Part shown: piece by piece, positions 12,565-25,680 of the stretch
Layout: each line of letters starts with the position of its first letter
Numbering within the stretch: the stretch's first letter is position 1
Assembly: GCA_016617855.1 (NCBI GenBank)
Contig: JAECUM010001753.1
Span: 36,566-100,565 of the forward strand
Reading direction: 5' to 3'
DNA: 64,000 bases
DNA from: Megalonaias nervosa
Lineage: Eukaryota; Mollusca; Bivalvia; Unionida; Unionidae
Translations under genes and position numbers: made by a program
The notes under the pieces: model-generated
The model's database searches: none
What the model was told of the DNA's origin: nothing
Seen by the model: only the letters and a program-made list of their open reading frames with translations

Positions 12565-14401
12565 GTAGGCAATGTTGCATAACACTGTAATCGTAATGCT
12601 GTTAAAGACATTGTATGTATGCATTAAAACCCTTTCCAGCTAAAACAAAATGAGGTAATACATACTTGATTCGTCAAATAAAACTGAATCGTCTGGAAAA
12701 CGCAATTTGAAAAGGAATTATTTTGTTAAATAAACGAAAACGTTCTTTGCAAGGTGACAAATTGACAACGGGAGAATTCAGAGACGAAAAGGGGAATGCA
12801 GACGTTCTTTTGTATCAAACCATTCCTATAAAAAGTGTGGCATTTCGAATTTTGACTTCTATCATGAAGGAATGTTTTTAGTTCTTTATAGAAGACTACC
12901 ATCAAAGCATTGTTTGGGTATGCCTTTAGTAATTTATTTTCAATTCTGCATTTCTATTTGTCACTGATCGTCAACGAACTCGATCGCTATTATATCAGAA
13001 ACACACTCACTGTGTCATCATGATTTTCTCTACAAAAAATGTTTCTAATAGAAACACATTTATGCGTGATTATACTGTTAGGACAATAAGATTAGACAAA
13101 AGTACATGTAAACCACTGAGTTCATTTCAATTTCCTTTTGCACCTACAGTCTCATTCCTAAAAAAGTTATCTTCGCCCTCAGATGTATGCAAATCAATGA
13201 AAATACATTTCGACCTTTAAATTAAAAACGACCGGCATACGTTGTTTATAGAGTGTTATCAGCAAATATCTGTATATACAATAACGTTAGCGTTGAAAAT
13301 CTATTCGAAATGACTATTCTTAATTTTAAAAGTAATATATTTTTACCTTGAACTATTACATAAAAAAACACTACTACTATTTACTACTGAACAAGGTTTA
13401 TAGATGTTTATTGTCACATTCCTTTTTAAATATCACAAGCAACCTTTATGGTGAAGCGTATTGCTAATAAAATTTAACATTTGTATGTATTTATGACGTA
13501 TACAGAAACCTAGATATACTGCATCAGTACAATGTATTTATTTTACATCAGTTTTGTCAGGACAGATCCAAACCTTTGAATTTTGTGTATGACTAAGTCA
13601 TAGCACGTGCATATCGCTTATAAACTACAATATTTAGCTTTACTTACTTGCTTACCCACCTCCTATAGGCATATGTTTTCTCATGCGTCCGATATTGAGC
13701 ATGTTTAGGAGCAATATTATAAATTTGTTACTATTTTCTACTGTTACTATCTCGTGATTCATATTGTCCATTTCATTATTGAATCAAACCTCTTTCATGG
13801 TTATCAAATAGTCTTCAAGTCAGTATTATTCATTTCTTTATGGCCACTTTTAACTTACATCGACGAACAGGATTAGCCTACAGTGGCTGGAAACATGCCC
13901 TCATGGCACCAAAAACCCAGAAAGCAAATACAATTGAACAACAACTCAGTAGCAACTAAAATAAATATTGCATACAGTAAAATAAACCTGGCATTTTGTA
14001 TTCGATATTTCCTTAATGGAGAGCCTTACTGACTGAATGTTTTTGATACTCAAAAGTAGTATTGTTTTAAAATAAAAATAAACATTAAAATAAAAAACAA
14101 AACAAAAAATATGTACCCCCAACACACACAAATTAATCATTAATGCCAAATTTTCTTCAGGGTTTTCCATTTTTGCAAATCCGAGCAAACGCTGAGTTTC
14201 ATATTGCAGTTTATCAAATATCGCATATCTAACAATGAGATACACAAATTGACCTAACCAAATTTTGCTCAATATTTGTGCAACCAAATCTTGTTCAACC
14301 AAGTTTGTTGAGCTAAATGTTCCCTCGACCATCATAAGCATACTTACTTGTTACTCCGACTGTTAGTTAGTATCTGTAATACAAAGTTTAGTTAAGTTAC
14401 T
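12565..14401. other. Probable intron after the esterase exon
   Basis: It begins with the GT donor. No GESAG-like catalytic exon or other esterase exon is visible. Small frames (66 aa at 13020; 131 aa on minus at 13946) carry no recognisable domain. Confidence 0.45.
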
Positions 14402-14413
14402 TCTAACTCATCC

Positions 14414-14729
14414 GACCGCTCCGGTTGTCTAGTGATTAGAGCGTCCGCCTCGGATGCAGGAGGTCGTGGGTTTGAACCATGGCCGAGTCATATCAAAGAC
14501 ATATAAAAATGGTACTAACAGCTGCCTCGCTGGACGCTCAGCATTAACAGGTTAGTGTTAGGACTGGTCGGCTGGTGTCAGGATAATGTGACTTGGTGGG
14601 ACATCATGCTACTTTTCTGCGGCATGATGCTTCAGTGCTAGACATAACTATAAACTGTCACACTTCAGACATCGTAGCGATATGACTAAACAATTGTTAA
14701 GGCTACGTTAAAAATATCTAAAATCCAAA
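14414..14729 (+). mobile_element. tRNA-derived SINE, complete copy with 12-bp target-site duplication
   Basis: The head is tRNA-like, with an A-box region GTTGTCTAGTGATTAGAG near 14424 and the B box GGGTTTGAACC at 14468. The body contains GTTAGTGTTAGGACTGGTCG and GGGACATCATGCTAC. The tail is LINE-like, with ATATGACTAAACAATTGTTA before an AT-rich end. It is flanked by exact 12-bp direct repeats TCTAACTCATCC at 14402-14413 and 14730-14741, the target-site duplication made by LINE-driven retroposition. A second copy of the same family lies at 34975-35322 on the other strand. I associate this sequence with SINEs of bivalves and other molluscs, but that is from memory of the family. Confidence 0.9.
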
Positions 14730-14741
14730 TCTAACTCATCC

Positions 14742-16384
14742 TCAGTAAATTTTGATAAGGACCTAGTGCTGTAAATGTTATGCATCGATGTAAAAAAAAT
14801 GCATTCTTTACAATGAAGAAAAATTACACATTATAATACAAATTACGTTTCTGAAGAAACTAATCCAAAACTATTTTAAGAATTGAACCATCCATCAAGC
14901 CCCTTCTGCTTCTCAATCGTAGACTCAGAAAATAGTATAGCTATATATTAGGTTTTACACTATTATTTCATAAACATTTATGTAGAAGCAGTACCATGGG
15001 CAAATATAAGGCGGGATAGGAGCTGAGGCAATACGTTAAACAGTATTTCATATAACAACCTATCGTTTCTAAACAATGGCGTGACTTTATTTTCCCTGTT
15101 ATTAGCTGAGCTGGGTAGACTAAACTGCATATCGATACGACTAAAGCAATTTTATAGTCAATACGTGTGACATTTGGAATTTGAATCCTGAAATTATTAA
15201 TTGTATGAAGGTATGAATGCATGCACAACATCTGTCAGCTATAGTGACATCCGTTGGGCATCGAACAATTTTGTCGCTGATGCTTGTGTTGTCTTAAACT
15301 GATCTATCACTTGAAACAGACCTAGTCTGAATATTTCCGGTTCAAAGACATCCTCTTATCTTTCAACCTTTCCGAAAAACAGCTAGATTCATCAATACAA
15401 ACTATAAGAGGGCTAACAAAGAAAGTTTGCAATAAAGTAATCCTTTCCACGTTAAATATTTAAATTATAAAATCATTATAATTACCAAATAATTAAAGTA
15501 CAGAGGCACACTACTGAACTGGTTGTTTTCATTTTGAACTGATGCGTACTTATAAGAATAAATGATCATATCTGAACCTGTCATGGTGTTTATTAAATTT
15601 TCGTATTGTAATCTAAAGGTACTAATCAAAAAGCATGCATCTCTTTCCAAATTACTAAGGCTACTATTTTACACCGTTAGAAGAAAAAGCAAACATGTTC
15701 GCCTTCCGTAATCAACCCAGTTCCCAACAATCATGCATCATCCAGTATCATGCTTATAGAATCCATTTTGTAACAACAATGACACCGAATGGTCGTAACA
15801 ATTAACAATATCTCGCTCGTTCTATATTTTAAATATCCACCTGCGAATGATTAAAGAGAATGATTTCTTTCTTCGTCATCTCGAATCACGCAAACTTTTG
15901 AAAATTAATAGAAGTGTTTGTCGTGTAAGAAAAAATTGTATATAACAGAAAGTATGATTAAACTAAAACCAAAATGTACATCCGAAATATTGATCTCTCC
16001 TTATGTCACCCTTATGATGTGTAGAGATGGATGCAAGTGCGAAACGGCATCATGATAAACGTGTGCTTGAACGACTGAATACTGGTGGACGCACACAAAG
16101 AGATCACTGTCGATTTAACTGACACATTTGCTTGACATTGTAGGGATACATCTCACTGCATCTCATACACTATGCTACTACATACCTCAGTTTTGTGTGG
16201 AAGTTACAGCAAGGATACAATTGTCCTCTATGTGTTATGCAGCCAATATAGCTTCTTTGGAAATGAATGAACGAAAAGCTACCAAAGGCTTAGTTACCTT
16301 TGATAAATAATATATGCACATTGACAAAGTCAACAACTAGAATTACATATTATCGGTATGCAAAGCTGGCCAAGGAACTGCAAA
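14742..16384. other. Non-coding DNA
   Basis: AT-rich with no supported feature. Minus-strand frames of 87 aa (14968) and 61 aa (15465) show no domain features. Confidence 0.5.
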
Positions 16385-16597
16385 TTTGACATATCTGTAA
16401 GCCTTCACGTATACCTTTGACTTATCCGCAAGCTTTCAGACATACCTTTGACATATCTGAAAGCCTCCACACATACCTTTCACAGCTCTGTAAGCCTTCA
16501 TGCATACTTTTAACATATCCACAAGCCTTTACGCATACCTTTGACAGCTCTGTAAGCCTTTACGCATACCATGGACATATGCGTAAATCTTTTCTGA
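16385..16597. repeat. Minisatellite, unit about 31 bp, about 7 copies
   Basis: Imperfect units built on TTTGACATATCTGTAAGCCT followed by a variable CACGCATACC. Because of the repeat, a frame of 63 aa stays open across part of it, but it has no gene-like features. Confidence 0.8.
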
Positions 16598-19500
16598 TGC
16601 AGCTGTAGAACTCCATTCTGGATCTAATCCGTAAAATAGGTCGGAATCATTCCTTTGGACTTGAATAAAACAGAAAACACATTTTATTCAGGTTAAGAAC
16701 AAGAAAGCACGTTTTATGCAGATGTCACGTTTAAGTATTGGGCATAAAGAATGAAATCGACAAAGTATGCATGATTTGAATATCAAAACTGCCGTAATCA
16801 GATATAACTTTCTCAGTCTTGGCTAATGTTTCATTGTGTGGCGCATAAATACGCATATAAGTATGGTTTCAGCTGTTTGCTGCTACTCATAATCACTCCT
16901 ATATTCTCTTCATCCGTACTGAATTTCCGCTAGTGCAAATAAGAAAGAAAAGAGAAACAAAAGACAGATGGAGAATAGAAAAAAGAAACATTCTGATGGT
17001 CGTGGCAATGGTAAGCAAAGCGTAATAAAGACTTGGATGAACTGCAAATAATTTGAATGTTACAAAAGGCATACTACTAACAATATTAGTTGTTGATTTC
17101 TGCACAGCCCAGTCAATGTTTCCTTATTTGTTCTCTATTCTGATGGATGATTTGTACACTAGAAATAGTGTATAAGCGACGTCTTTACAACAAATCATTA
17201 TTCTTTGTTTGTCAGTTATAGATCCATTTCAGTATGCGTTTTCTACATAGGAATTAGAATTTGAGTTGATGTTGACATTCCTACTAATCAGGTCTCAGGG
17301 CCGATGATAGATATTGTTTTCTCCAGACAGAGTATCTACTTCTGTAAACCTGCTGGTTAAACAAACAGTACAAAAATATGCTAAGCTGAGCTTCTTACTG
17401 CTGAATTGTAGGTGTAAATGACATCTCAAATACCAACAGTGTGTTGAGATGTATTCTCAAACAAGAATGCATGCCACTTTGCATGTCAAAAGAATTAGAA
17501 CTGTCGCGTGCAACCCCTCAAAAATGCTAAGCGGAGATAGTATTCGTATGTCTAATATAATTTTAATTAGCCCTTGATAGGGTGCACTGTTTCTTGGCAC
17601 ACAAAACAGTAGTCACAAAACAAGGACAATTGTAGCACATTTAATATATTTGCCGTTGTGATATATTTTCCGGACTAGATAGGGCTTTGGTTTTCTTTTG
17701 CATTCATACTGCGAAATGAATGTTATCAGTTTTGCCCAAAAGAATAAATGAGAATGCAAAATAATATTATAATGCTTTAACAGCTTCGTATTCAGCTCTA
17801 TATACCAGAGGAATGCATATTTTTCTAATAAAACAAAGTGTATGCTTAGGTCATACCTCTCAAAACATACCCTATAGTCTATACAAATGTAATATATTGA
17901 AAAAATCAACTGATAGTGACAATTTAAAGTCGGGAACCGATGTAAGATAGCATGAGTTCACCTTCTATAGAAAATGTGAGGATAATGCTGTATGTAGAAT
18001 ACTTTCTAGTCTGATAAGAAATGTGGAAAAGGTACTTCTTCGGTTGCAAACGTTTTTATATCTTTTAACATTAGTGTTTAAATTGTATTGGATACAATAA
18101 AAGCAAACAGAAACATACATAGGACGGCTTCGACATAGACATTAGTATCTGCCTTTCAAAAGACTAATGTATCAACAGCACAACTTTTCTAGTGCTTCGT
18201 GTTAGAATCAAAGGCAAGAATTCTTCGGCAGCTTTAACAAGCTTTGGTTCCTTCCATTTGCGTTTCATAGATTATACTGGTGATTGTAGTGCCAATAAAG
18301 AGCATATCATGTATTCGTTTCACGTTAGTAGCTCAATATATTATGTTCTTTGATATATCTGCAATATAATGTTTGACTAAGTCGAATAATTGCATTTTGT
18401 TTGTTAACTTTCGTTGAATTGTCATGGGTAATTTGGTATTGAACACATGGAGTGTATTGAAGGATCGGGGGGTTAAACGACGATAGAAACTATATTTATT
18501 TTATCATCACATAAATCGTTTACAATCCTGATGACCATTTCATGTCGAACAAAAACGCAAACATTAGGAATGCAGATAATTTCAAGCCTATTATGACAAA
18601 CATGAACTTGATTTGTCCCTATATTCCTATCTATTTTACCAGAAAGGGAGCATATCAGGTCAGAATAGGCTGGTTTCATTGCCCAGTCGTTTGCTCTCCC
18701 TTAGTTATGTTTTGTTTGTTTTTTCCATTAGAATAGTACTACATCACAACACTACTGTTACAGATGTTATGTTCGTTTTCTAACTCTGGCTAATAACACC
18801 TTTGATAATCTCTGCTGACACGAAAACTAGTTTGACCATTTTATATCGCTGTTTCACTGATATATAGTGTTGCTTTGGTTTCTATCTCTGGCTCGTTAGA
18901 AGAAAGCTTGATGTTTACTTCCTTTTCAATAATTACGTTTTCTGACAATTGGAAAACCTTCTGTCAAGGAACGATCCTTGTATGCAGTTCCATAATGGTC
19001 AATGATCTAATTTTAGTCACTTGGGCACTATTTCGAACTTCTAGCTATAAGGTTCAATATACAAAGCAGTATCTGATGTTGTTCAAGTCATATTAATTCC
19101 CTTTCAGACGAACAATAGAAAACTTTTAGCCCAAGCATATTTGACTAATTAGTGTATTTTTTCTGCACCTTTCTTCTTATAGATTTTCTGTGTAGCAATT
19201 ATACAGAAAAAAACAAATATAATGAAATTCTATTAAAAAATTGTTACATATTGTTTGTTTTAATTTTTTTTTTATCCAATACTCGCAATTTTGGGACATC
19301 TACATTTAAGATTTTTATTTTATATCGATAATGGGTCAAACTATTAAGTTGAATCTAAGCGATTAGAGGCTCTAATATTGAAATGTAAGAGTCATTTTTC
19401 TTTAAAAATTATAATGTAATCAAATTGCGACTTGGCGATGAAGGCCTGTTTCTTCAAATCCAGAACCGTAACTGGTAAAGAGTGGAGAAAGTGAAGGCAA

Positions 19501-19753
19501 AGGAAATAGTGAACTAACCAAAAGAATGGAACAAATGGCGGCTTTCTTCTCACAGTTTGCTATGATATACATGTAACTGAGGAGGAGCAGATTATCTTTG
19601 ATACAACCAGTGTACAATTAAATTATCAATCTTACTAACGGTTTAACTGCAAATATCCAAATCGTTTGGAACAAGACAAATTACTGACAAAATTACCTAT
19701 GTAGCGATATAGGAAACATTGAGGCAGACGCGTTTAAATGCATTTACGCTCGT
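16598..19753. other. Non-coding DNA
   Basis: About 3.1 kb with no recognisable exon, RNA gene or repeat array. The longest frame, 98 aa on minus at 17613, is Tyr/Ile-rich with no motif. Confidence 0.5.
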
Positions 19754-19940
19754 GACCGCTAACAAGGACCCGGCTTCCGTAAAGAATTTCTTGCAGCTGA
19801 TGCTGAGTTATTGTCGATACATCATGTGCTGGTCTACGTAAGCATGGCAAAATACATCGTCATCAGGTCATCGTTTAAGGATTCAACTGTACACATGAGA
19901 AACGATTATTTACGGCACTAATTGTTGATGAATCTGAAAG
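19754..19940 (+). pseudogene. Possible Ty3/Gypsy reverse-transcriptase relic
   Basis: A locally less AT-rich stretch translates as KDPASVKNFLQLMLSYCRYI near 19763-19822. It resembles the P-x-x-x-x-V-R-S-F-L-G-L-x-x-Y-x-R-x-F-I block near the end of Gypsy reverse transcriptases. After a frame change it continues with THEKRLFTALI, like the start of the RNase H segment. Stops and frameshifts follow at once. The match rests on pattern recognition over about 40 residues and the rest of pol cannot be traced, so it is tentative. Confidence 0.3.
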
Positions 19941-20166
19941 CACAGTATCGAGAATGACTGAAGAGGCTTTGGTCAATCATAGCAGTACTAAATATTGAAA
20001 CCACCGTATGACAATTTAAACCCGCTGACGCGATTCTACAGAAGACTGCCGAGGCCCAGAGTGCGGTTAGATCCGATCAAAACCAATTTAGTTAAGTGTC
20101 TATATGCACCGTTGAAGCCGTAAGGTCGACTTCATAGTGCTACTGACCCAGTATCAAGGCCAACAA

Positions 20167-20548
20167 CCTACGTCACGGGAAGTGATTCACTGCGGGAAAC
20201 TTTAGCCGCTATATTCAGCTGAACTGTTGATTCGAGGTACGTGTATTTAATGTATGTGTATTATGAAGAGTTTTCATGCAACAAAACTTATTGCACGAAA
20301 CTCATTAGGTTCTCAGATTATTATCGCTATTAAATATTTTTCTCAAGTGCCGATAATAACTTCAAACCCCGCTTGAGGTGTCTGAAGAAATTACACGTCA
20401 TACACTACCCCCCAAAATGACTGAATAGGTGATAAATGTTGTTTTTCTGTACACGCCATCATTTAAAGCAAAACGTACCGTCAATCGAAGTGAAATTTCA
20501 TTATGGCGTCTTGAAATTTCCCAAATGCATCACTTCCGATGACGTAGG
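20167..20548. repeat. Diverged inverted repeat, arms about 75 bp, spacer about 230 bp
   Basis: The left arm (about 20167-20243) begins CCTACGTCACGGGAAGTGAT. The right arm (about 20475-20548), read in reverse complement, begins CCTACGTCATCGGAAGTGAT, and the similarity weakens inward. An 80-aa minus-strand frame covers the right arm but is not recognisable. The structure could be a decayed foldback or MITE. I see no target-site duplication. Confidence 0.5.
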
Positions 20549-22387
20549 CTGTAAGGGGTAAGTATGGTCCATTGATATATATTGAGCGCATGTGTAACTT
20601 GAATTCTAAAACTTTTTGCCCCCACTTGGCCTGTTGAAGAATCTTGATATGTGATTGTGCTGCTGTTACATGATGCTGTCTCACGGTCTGACTCGGCTCA
20701 TCCGCGAGTAACCTATAGCGCACGAAGGTCGACTTTTCTTGTGCTTCTGGGTATTCTTATTACACGCTCTTGCAAGGATTGTTTGAGTTGATATGCAGTT
20801 TCCTTTGTAATCAGCCGTTGTACTTCTGGGGAGATGTTGTCTCACAACAGGCAGTGTCTACGATTCATAATACTGCAAGTATATGTTTTCTCATACCCAT
20901 GGCATCCTTATTTTGCGGTCCTGCTAAAATTGCCTAAGTAGAATCATAGATGGCACGACTGTTTATAAAGGAAGACAGCTGTTTAATTGCTTATTTACCA
21001 ATAAAAGTATCTACAAACAGCAGTTGATTTGATCCTTCAGAAGATCGTCGGCATTTTCTTGACGACGTCGTTGTCTTTGTCAGTGACGAACGCGTTAGCA
21101 AGTCTTCGGCGCCGTTCAAGATGATATTCAGCAACAGATCCACATTGTCGGCAAAGCTGATTACATGACTTACTAGACTCAGATACCATATCTTATACAT
21201 GGTCGTGTACTGGGCAAACACGTAAACCAAGCAAGTAAGATTTACAGTATTCGTAGTAATTTGTGAGGTCCCTGTTCGGATAACTTTATCCTCAAGAAAA
21301 CAAATTCCCCCTCATTTTCTGTTACTAAATATCACACCAACATGTACACGGCCATACCTTAAACGCTTGTTTTCAGAAATGACGAACGACTTTAGACCGT
21401 GTTCTTCATCTACGAGCGTATGGTAGTAATTGCCCCATCGGGCTCGCTGTCTTGCTTCTGCTTTATTGTGAATTCTTCGTATTTCTTTTCAAGACAGATA
21501 GGTTTCAAGTCAGATGGATTTGGATGTCATCTGTTTATGAATACTGAAGACATTTCTCTAAGTGTATTGATTCGAGCTGTCTTTTCTGGTGATTTCAATA
21601 TTTGTGATGTCTTAGCAGGACGTTTCATTGTATACTCTGGACATTAGACTGTCTTCGACACTAGACTGTAAACGTTCGCTACTTAAAATTTAATGTACAA
21701 TCTCATGCAATGAACTTTCTGGATTTTTATCATAGTCTTCGCCATATTTTCGTCGCACTCGACCCAACTCCGGTTAATTTATGGTGATTCTCCAAATACG
21801 TCTTTTAAAAATTATACAGCATCTTTTGGGCCTATTTGATAATTTCGATATGACACATTCATGAGTGATTCAATCTTTTTGTGACTTTGCAAACACACCC
21901 TATGACTGGTAATTTAATTTCTGCATTAGCGGCAAACATGGATTCTTTCAAAATACTATATGTATCAAACTGTGTAGTTTATAATGGCATTATGTAACCC
22001 ACTGCAGGGACATCTTCCATGGATTCGCGACCATCTTTAAGTAATTGAACCACCTCATAATTGTACGATATGATAGACAATTACATCGGTAAACTTTGTT
22101 TAATTCCTCCCTGGTGTCAGTAAAGGAATACTGTAACAGAGCCAAACTTCACAGTGTGTTATTTGCTCAGTAATATGCGTTCTCCTTCTCCGACGTTTAT
22201 AGGTCATTTTCAATGACCTATGTTTAGTATCACGCACAGATCTGTAGATACTAGCATTCGTGCACAAGCAGCTGCATATAAATTGACAGAGCGCTATTTC
22301 ATAGATTTATACACATGTTCAAAGAAACAAAACGCTAATAAACCAATCACCACATACATTAAAAACGGCAAGGCTTTTAAAGTGTTG

Positions 22388-22390
<3 letters not shown>
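20549..22390. other. Non-coding DNA, less AT-rich at its start
   Basis: 20550-21120 is less AT-rich than its surroundings and may be an old transposon relic, but neither strand gives a recognisable protein. The rest is ordinary AT-rich sequence. Confidence 0.4.

Positions 22391-22439
<49 letters not shown>
22391..22439. repeat. (TA)n microsatellite
   Basis: About 49 bp of uninterrupted TA dinucleotides. Confidence 0.95.
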
Positions 22440-22442
<3 letters not shown>

Positions 22443-22593
22443 TATAGGAACATAAATATGGTTTTCGTCTTGTTGTCTTTCACATGCTGTTCAGCTGCAT
22501 CTGCCATGCATATTTTATTTATATTTGTTCAATCGCCAGCTGGCATTATGGTTAGCGATGGAATCTGCCTAATTCAATATTTACGAATATTCC

Positions 22594-22745
22594 TTAGCCT
22601 AGAGAATACATGACCATGTGAATTACGTGTTGTCAGTTCTTTAGCCTATGGGATAAATGACAGCACTGAATTACGTCATGTGTTCGGTTCTGTAGCCTAT
22701 GGAACAAATGACCACACTGAATTACGTGTTGTGTCTGTTCTGTAG
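22594..22745. repeat. Tandem triplication, unit about 50 bp
   Basis: Three diverged copies of a unit that contains TAGCCTATGG, AAATGACCACACTG and AATTACGTGTTG. It lies about 100 bp upstream of the first solo LTR. Confidence 0.75.
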
Positions 22746-22850
22746 CTGTTCCAGCTATTTGCGTTAGTTTTTGAATGAGCATTTTTAAGAATTCAAAATA
22801 TTTGAAAATGAATTTCTAGCTATTTGATAAATATTTAGCGACGATCTTAT

Positions 22851-23723
22851 TGTTATGAATATCTATATTTTTTAACTCCTGGTATATGATTGTATCTAAT
22901 TTTTGTAATTTTTATTCATGGCTATAAGTTATAGTGCTTATCTTTAATTAGATTTTGCCTAAGTGACTATAGTCTGTTTTAGGAATATTAAGAGCGTAAC
23001 CTTATTAAGGATCTATAAATAGAAGCTTACGTATGTGTTGCCAGTTACTAATAATATTCTTAATAATAAGACTCATTGACGACTTTGGGTTAATTTATTT
23101 TTGGCTGGTGGGGTTTGGATGGTTTAAGAAGAATTAAGTAATTTCCCATTTGATGGGCTAGGTCACGTGAATAGGTATTTCGAAATAGTTTTTGAGTAGT
23201 GTGATCTGTCACGTGGGGGCATGTTGTGAAATATAGTTGTATAAGGAGAGAAGTAAGCAATCAAATATTCTTTCCTATTTGTTTCGGACTCATTCCGATT
23301 CCTCGTGTTTCTTTCGTAACGTCTTAGTCTGCAGACGTATTTTATGTTGTACTTCGATATTACCTTAAGAGGAAAAGCATTTGTTTGAACCGTTCACTGG
23401 AAATAGAAAGTGTTCATATTTTGGACTATAACATTATTCTGGAACTATTATGAATCATTCAAAAGAATTCTAGACGACGCCATTTTGGCAACGTCACAAT
23501 TCTTGCCGGACCAGTACATTTCTGGTTTTGAAGTTTATACGGAACTTTTCATCATTTTTACTGAGTACACCTATTTCAGGATCATTTTGGATTCACTTTA
23601 TAATACTGCAAGTTCCTCTCGCATTTTCGTTTATAACTTTGATAATTAAAATATATGTCAAGTTTTACGAAACTTGATTTTGCTTCTTTCTGTTACTTAG
23701 TTTAAGTTCACAGAGTCGTATCA
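22851..23723 (+). mobile_element. Solo LTR, copy 1 of a three-member family, 5-bp target-site duplication
   Basis: The segment starts TGTTATGAATATC and ends GTATCA, with TG...CA termini. It is flanked by identical 5-bp repeats CTTAT at 22846-22850 and 23724-23728, the size produced by LTR-retrotransposon integrase. It is homologous over most of its length to 47325-48079 and more weakly to 44800-45532. Shared parts: a first TATA-like block (GGATCTATAAATAGA near 23010), the promoter-like TATAAGGAGAGAAGTAAGCAA at 23240, and TTTTGCTTCTTTCTGTTACT near the 3' end. No internal gag or pol and no second LTR is adjacent, so recombination between the two LTRs probably removed the body. A frame of 79 aa inside is not a gene. 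Confidence 0.8.
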
Positions 23724-24112
23724 CTTATATTCTCAAAGGTTCAGTAACCAATGTATAATCTTTGTTATAAATTCACAAGTGGAGGACGGGTCGCTTAGTT
23801 TAGCGATACATTCCAGTGCAACATGTAACTCTGTCTCACGTCGTAGCTGAATTTTATGTTCGATCGAAGATTTGCATTCCAGTAAGAAAACATTGAGAAT
23901 GAACTAAGATATCTGTCTTGAGTATTTCGCAACATCAACCCGGTAGGGGTTATCAGAAATGTAAGTCCGCATCTTGAAGTAGGTTTCTCTTTTATTTCCT
24001 TTTTTAGTAACATTTTATGTTTAACAAGTCATGTAGCTCTTAATATGACTCCTATTTTTCACTCATAGTACTCTCCAGATTCTTATAGGCAAAATGCCAC
24101 ACCTAAAATGTC

Positions 24113-24559
24113 ATATCCATCTTTATGTATGCTTGTGAAACATGGACGCTCACATCAGATCTACAAAGAAGGATTCAAACCTTCAAAATGAGATGCTACC
24201 GCAAGATCTTGGGCAACTCATACATTGACCATGTAACCAACTGAGAAGCCCACAACAGGATCCAACGAGCCATCGGATCCTATGAAGACCTCTTGACCAC
24301 TGTAAAAAAGCGTAAACGGAAGTGGTACGGTCATGTATCAAGATCATCTGGACTGGCAAAAATAATCTTGCAAGGCACAGTGCGAGGGTGCAGAAGAAGG
24401 CAGACAGAAAAAGAGGTGGGAAGTCAGCATTAAGGAGTGGACAGGAATGGGATTTGGAGATTCCCAAAGGGCAGTAGAGAACAGGAAAAGATGGAGAGGA
24501 TTGGTTGTAAAGTCAACTCAGGTGCCCCAACGACATCTTAGGTTAAGGGATTGATGATA

Positions 24560-24594
<35 letters not shown>

Positions 24595-24598
24595 AATG
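24113..24598 (+). mobile_element. 5'-truncated RTE-type LINE, 3' fragment with 8-bp target-site duplication
   Basis: This is the last ~490 bp of an RTE-clade LINE, closely similar to the 3' end of the element at 59605-62218 but on the other strand. The degraded coding sequence includes CYRKILG-, KRKLKWYGHVSRSS- and RRGRQKKRWE-like blocks. It ends in RLRD and a stop that is itself the start of a (TGATGA)n tail at 24552-24598. The 8-bp repeats AAAATGTC at 24105-24112 and 24599-24606 look like the target-site duplication, with slight microhomology at the 5' side. In-frame stops and single-base gaps make it non-coding. Confidence 0.85.
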
Positions 24599-24606
24599 AA
24601 AATGTC

Positions 24607-25680
24607 CCAAAAATGTTGCATTCTTGTATATTTAAATTCATCTGTACAATAGACATAAGATCCTACGTCTTTATGAATTAGATTTATGCTTTTAATTTTG
24701 AGCAATTTCTATTTTTTCAGTTGAAATATGTGCATGATACGTATTCATGGCGTTTTTTCTCTTCAGATGAGGTCAACATTACGATTGCCCACTTAAATCA
24801 TCGTAGGCTGTTCTGAGACAAGTACTACAGCTTTCTAACGATTCTTTGACAACATTCTTCTATTTGCAACACTAGACATGTATAAAAATTGTCAAAATTC
24901 ATTGCATATCCATTGAGTTATCGTCCTCATGCAGAAAAATATACATCTTATAACTTCCAATTTTAATACCATTACCTAGTGTCTACAAGAAAAGTCGTTG
25001 ATAACTAAAGCAAATAAGGTGCGAGACAAATTAAAACCTTCCCGAATACCCCTTCCACAAGTGAACCTAATTTTGGCATTCACTCGATCGCATGCCTCGA
25101 TATTGCTATAAATAATGTTTTTCAGACTTTGATATCTTTTCAAGGATGCCATTTATCAACGTCTTGTAAGGAAAAGAACTCTGCCAGCAAAACAAAAAAG
25201 TTATGCATGTCAATAAACGTAGGAAATATAGATTTTCATTTCCGAATTATTGAACACAAAGATAATATACGATCCAGACAAAAGTGATTGTTCTCGGACA
25301 CCGTTGTGGTCATCGGTCACGACGTTGTTGGCTTCCACAAAGGGCATTATCCACAATTAAGGAAGCATTACATAATTTTGCTGCAATGGACATATCTCCT
25401 AAAGTTCAATTAATAGGACAGCTTATACTTTTATCCATATTTGATTTGTTCAGAATCAGGACACACTTGAAATATTTTAGAAAAATGACTTTATTATTTA
25501 GGCAACTACAACATCTCCTTACGTAATTTGTCAGCTGCACTGATCTTCTACGTTTGGTACACATGAAAAGACCCCCTATCTCAGCATATTTGATGCTTTT
25601 GTGTTCTTAACAATTTGAAATGAATAGCAGATCGTTACAGTTTGGTTGTAAAATGTATTTATAACTTAGAGTTAAATGAA
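24607..25680. other. Non-coding DNA
   Basis: AT-rich with no recognisable exon or repeat. The 80-aa frame at 25284 shows no domain. Confidence 0.5.

Noticed and set aside
14424..14490. A genuine tRNA gene
   Set aside because: The A and B boxes are present, but the sequence continues into a SINE body with a target-site duplication, so it is a SINE head.
20167..20190. A cAMP-response-like TACGTCA site pair
   Set aside because: The two sites belong to an inverted repeat, and nothing else suggests a promoter.
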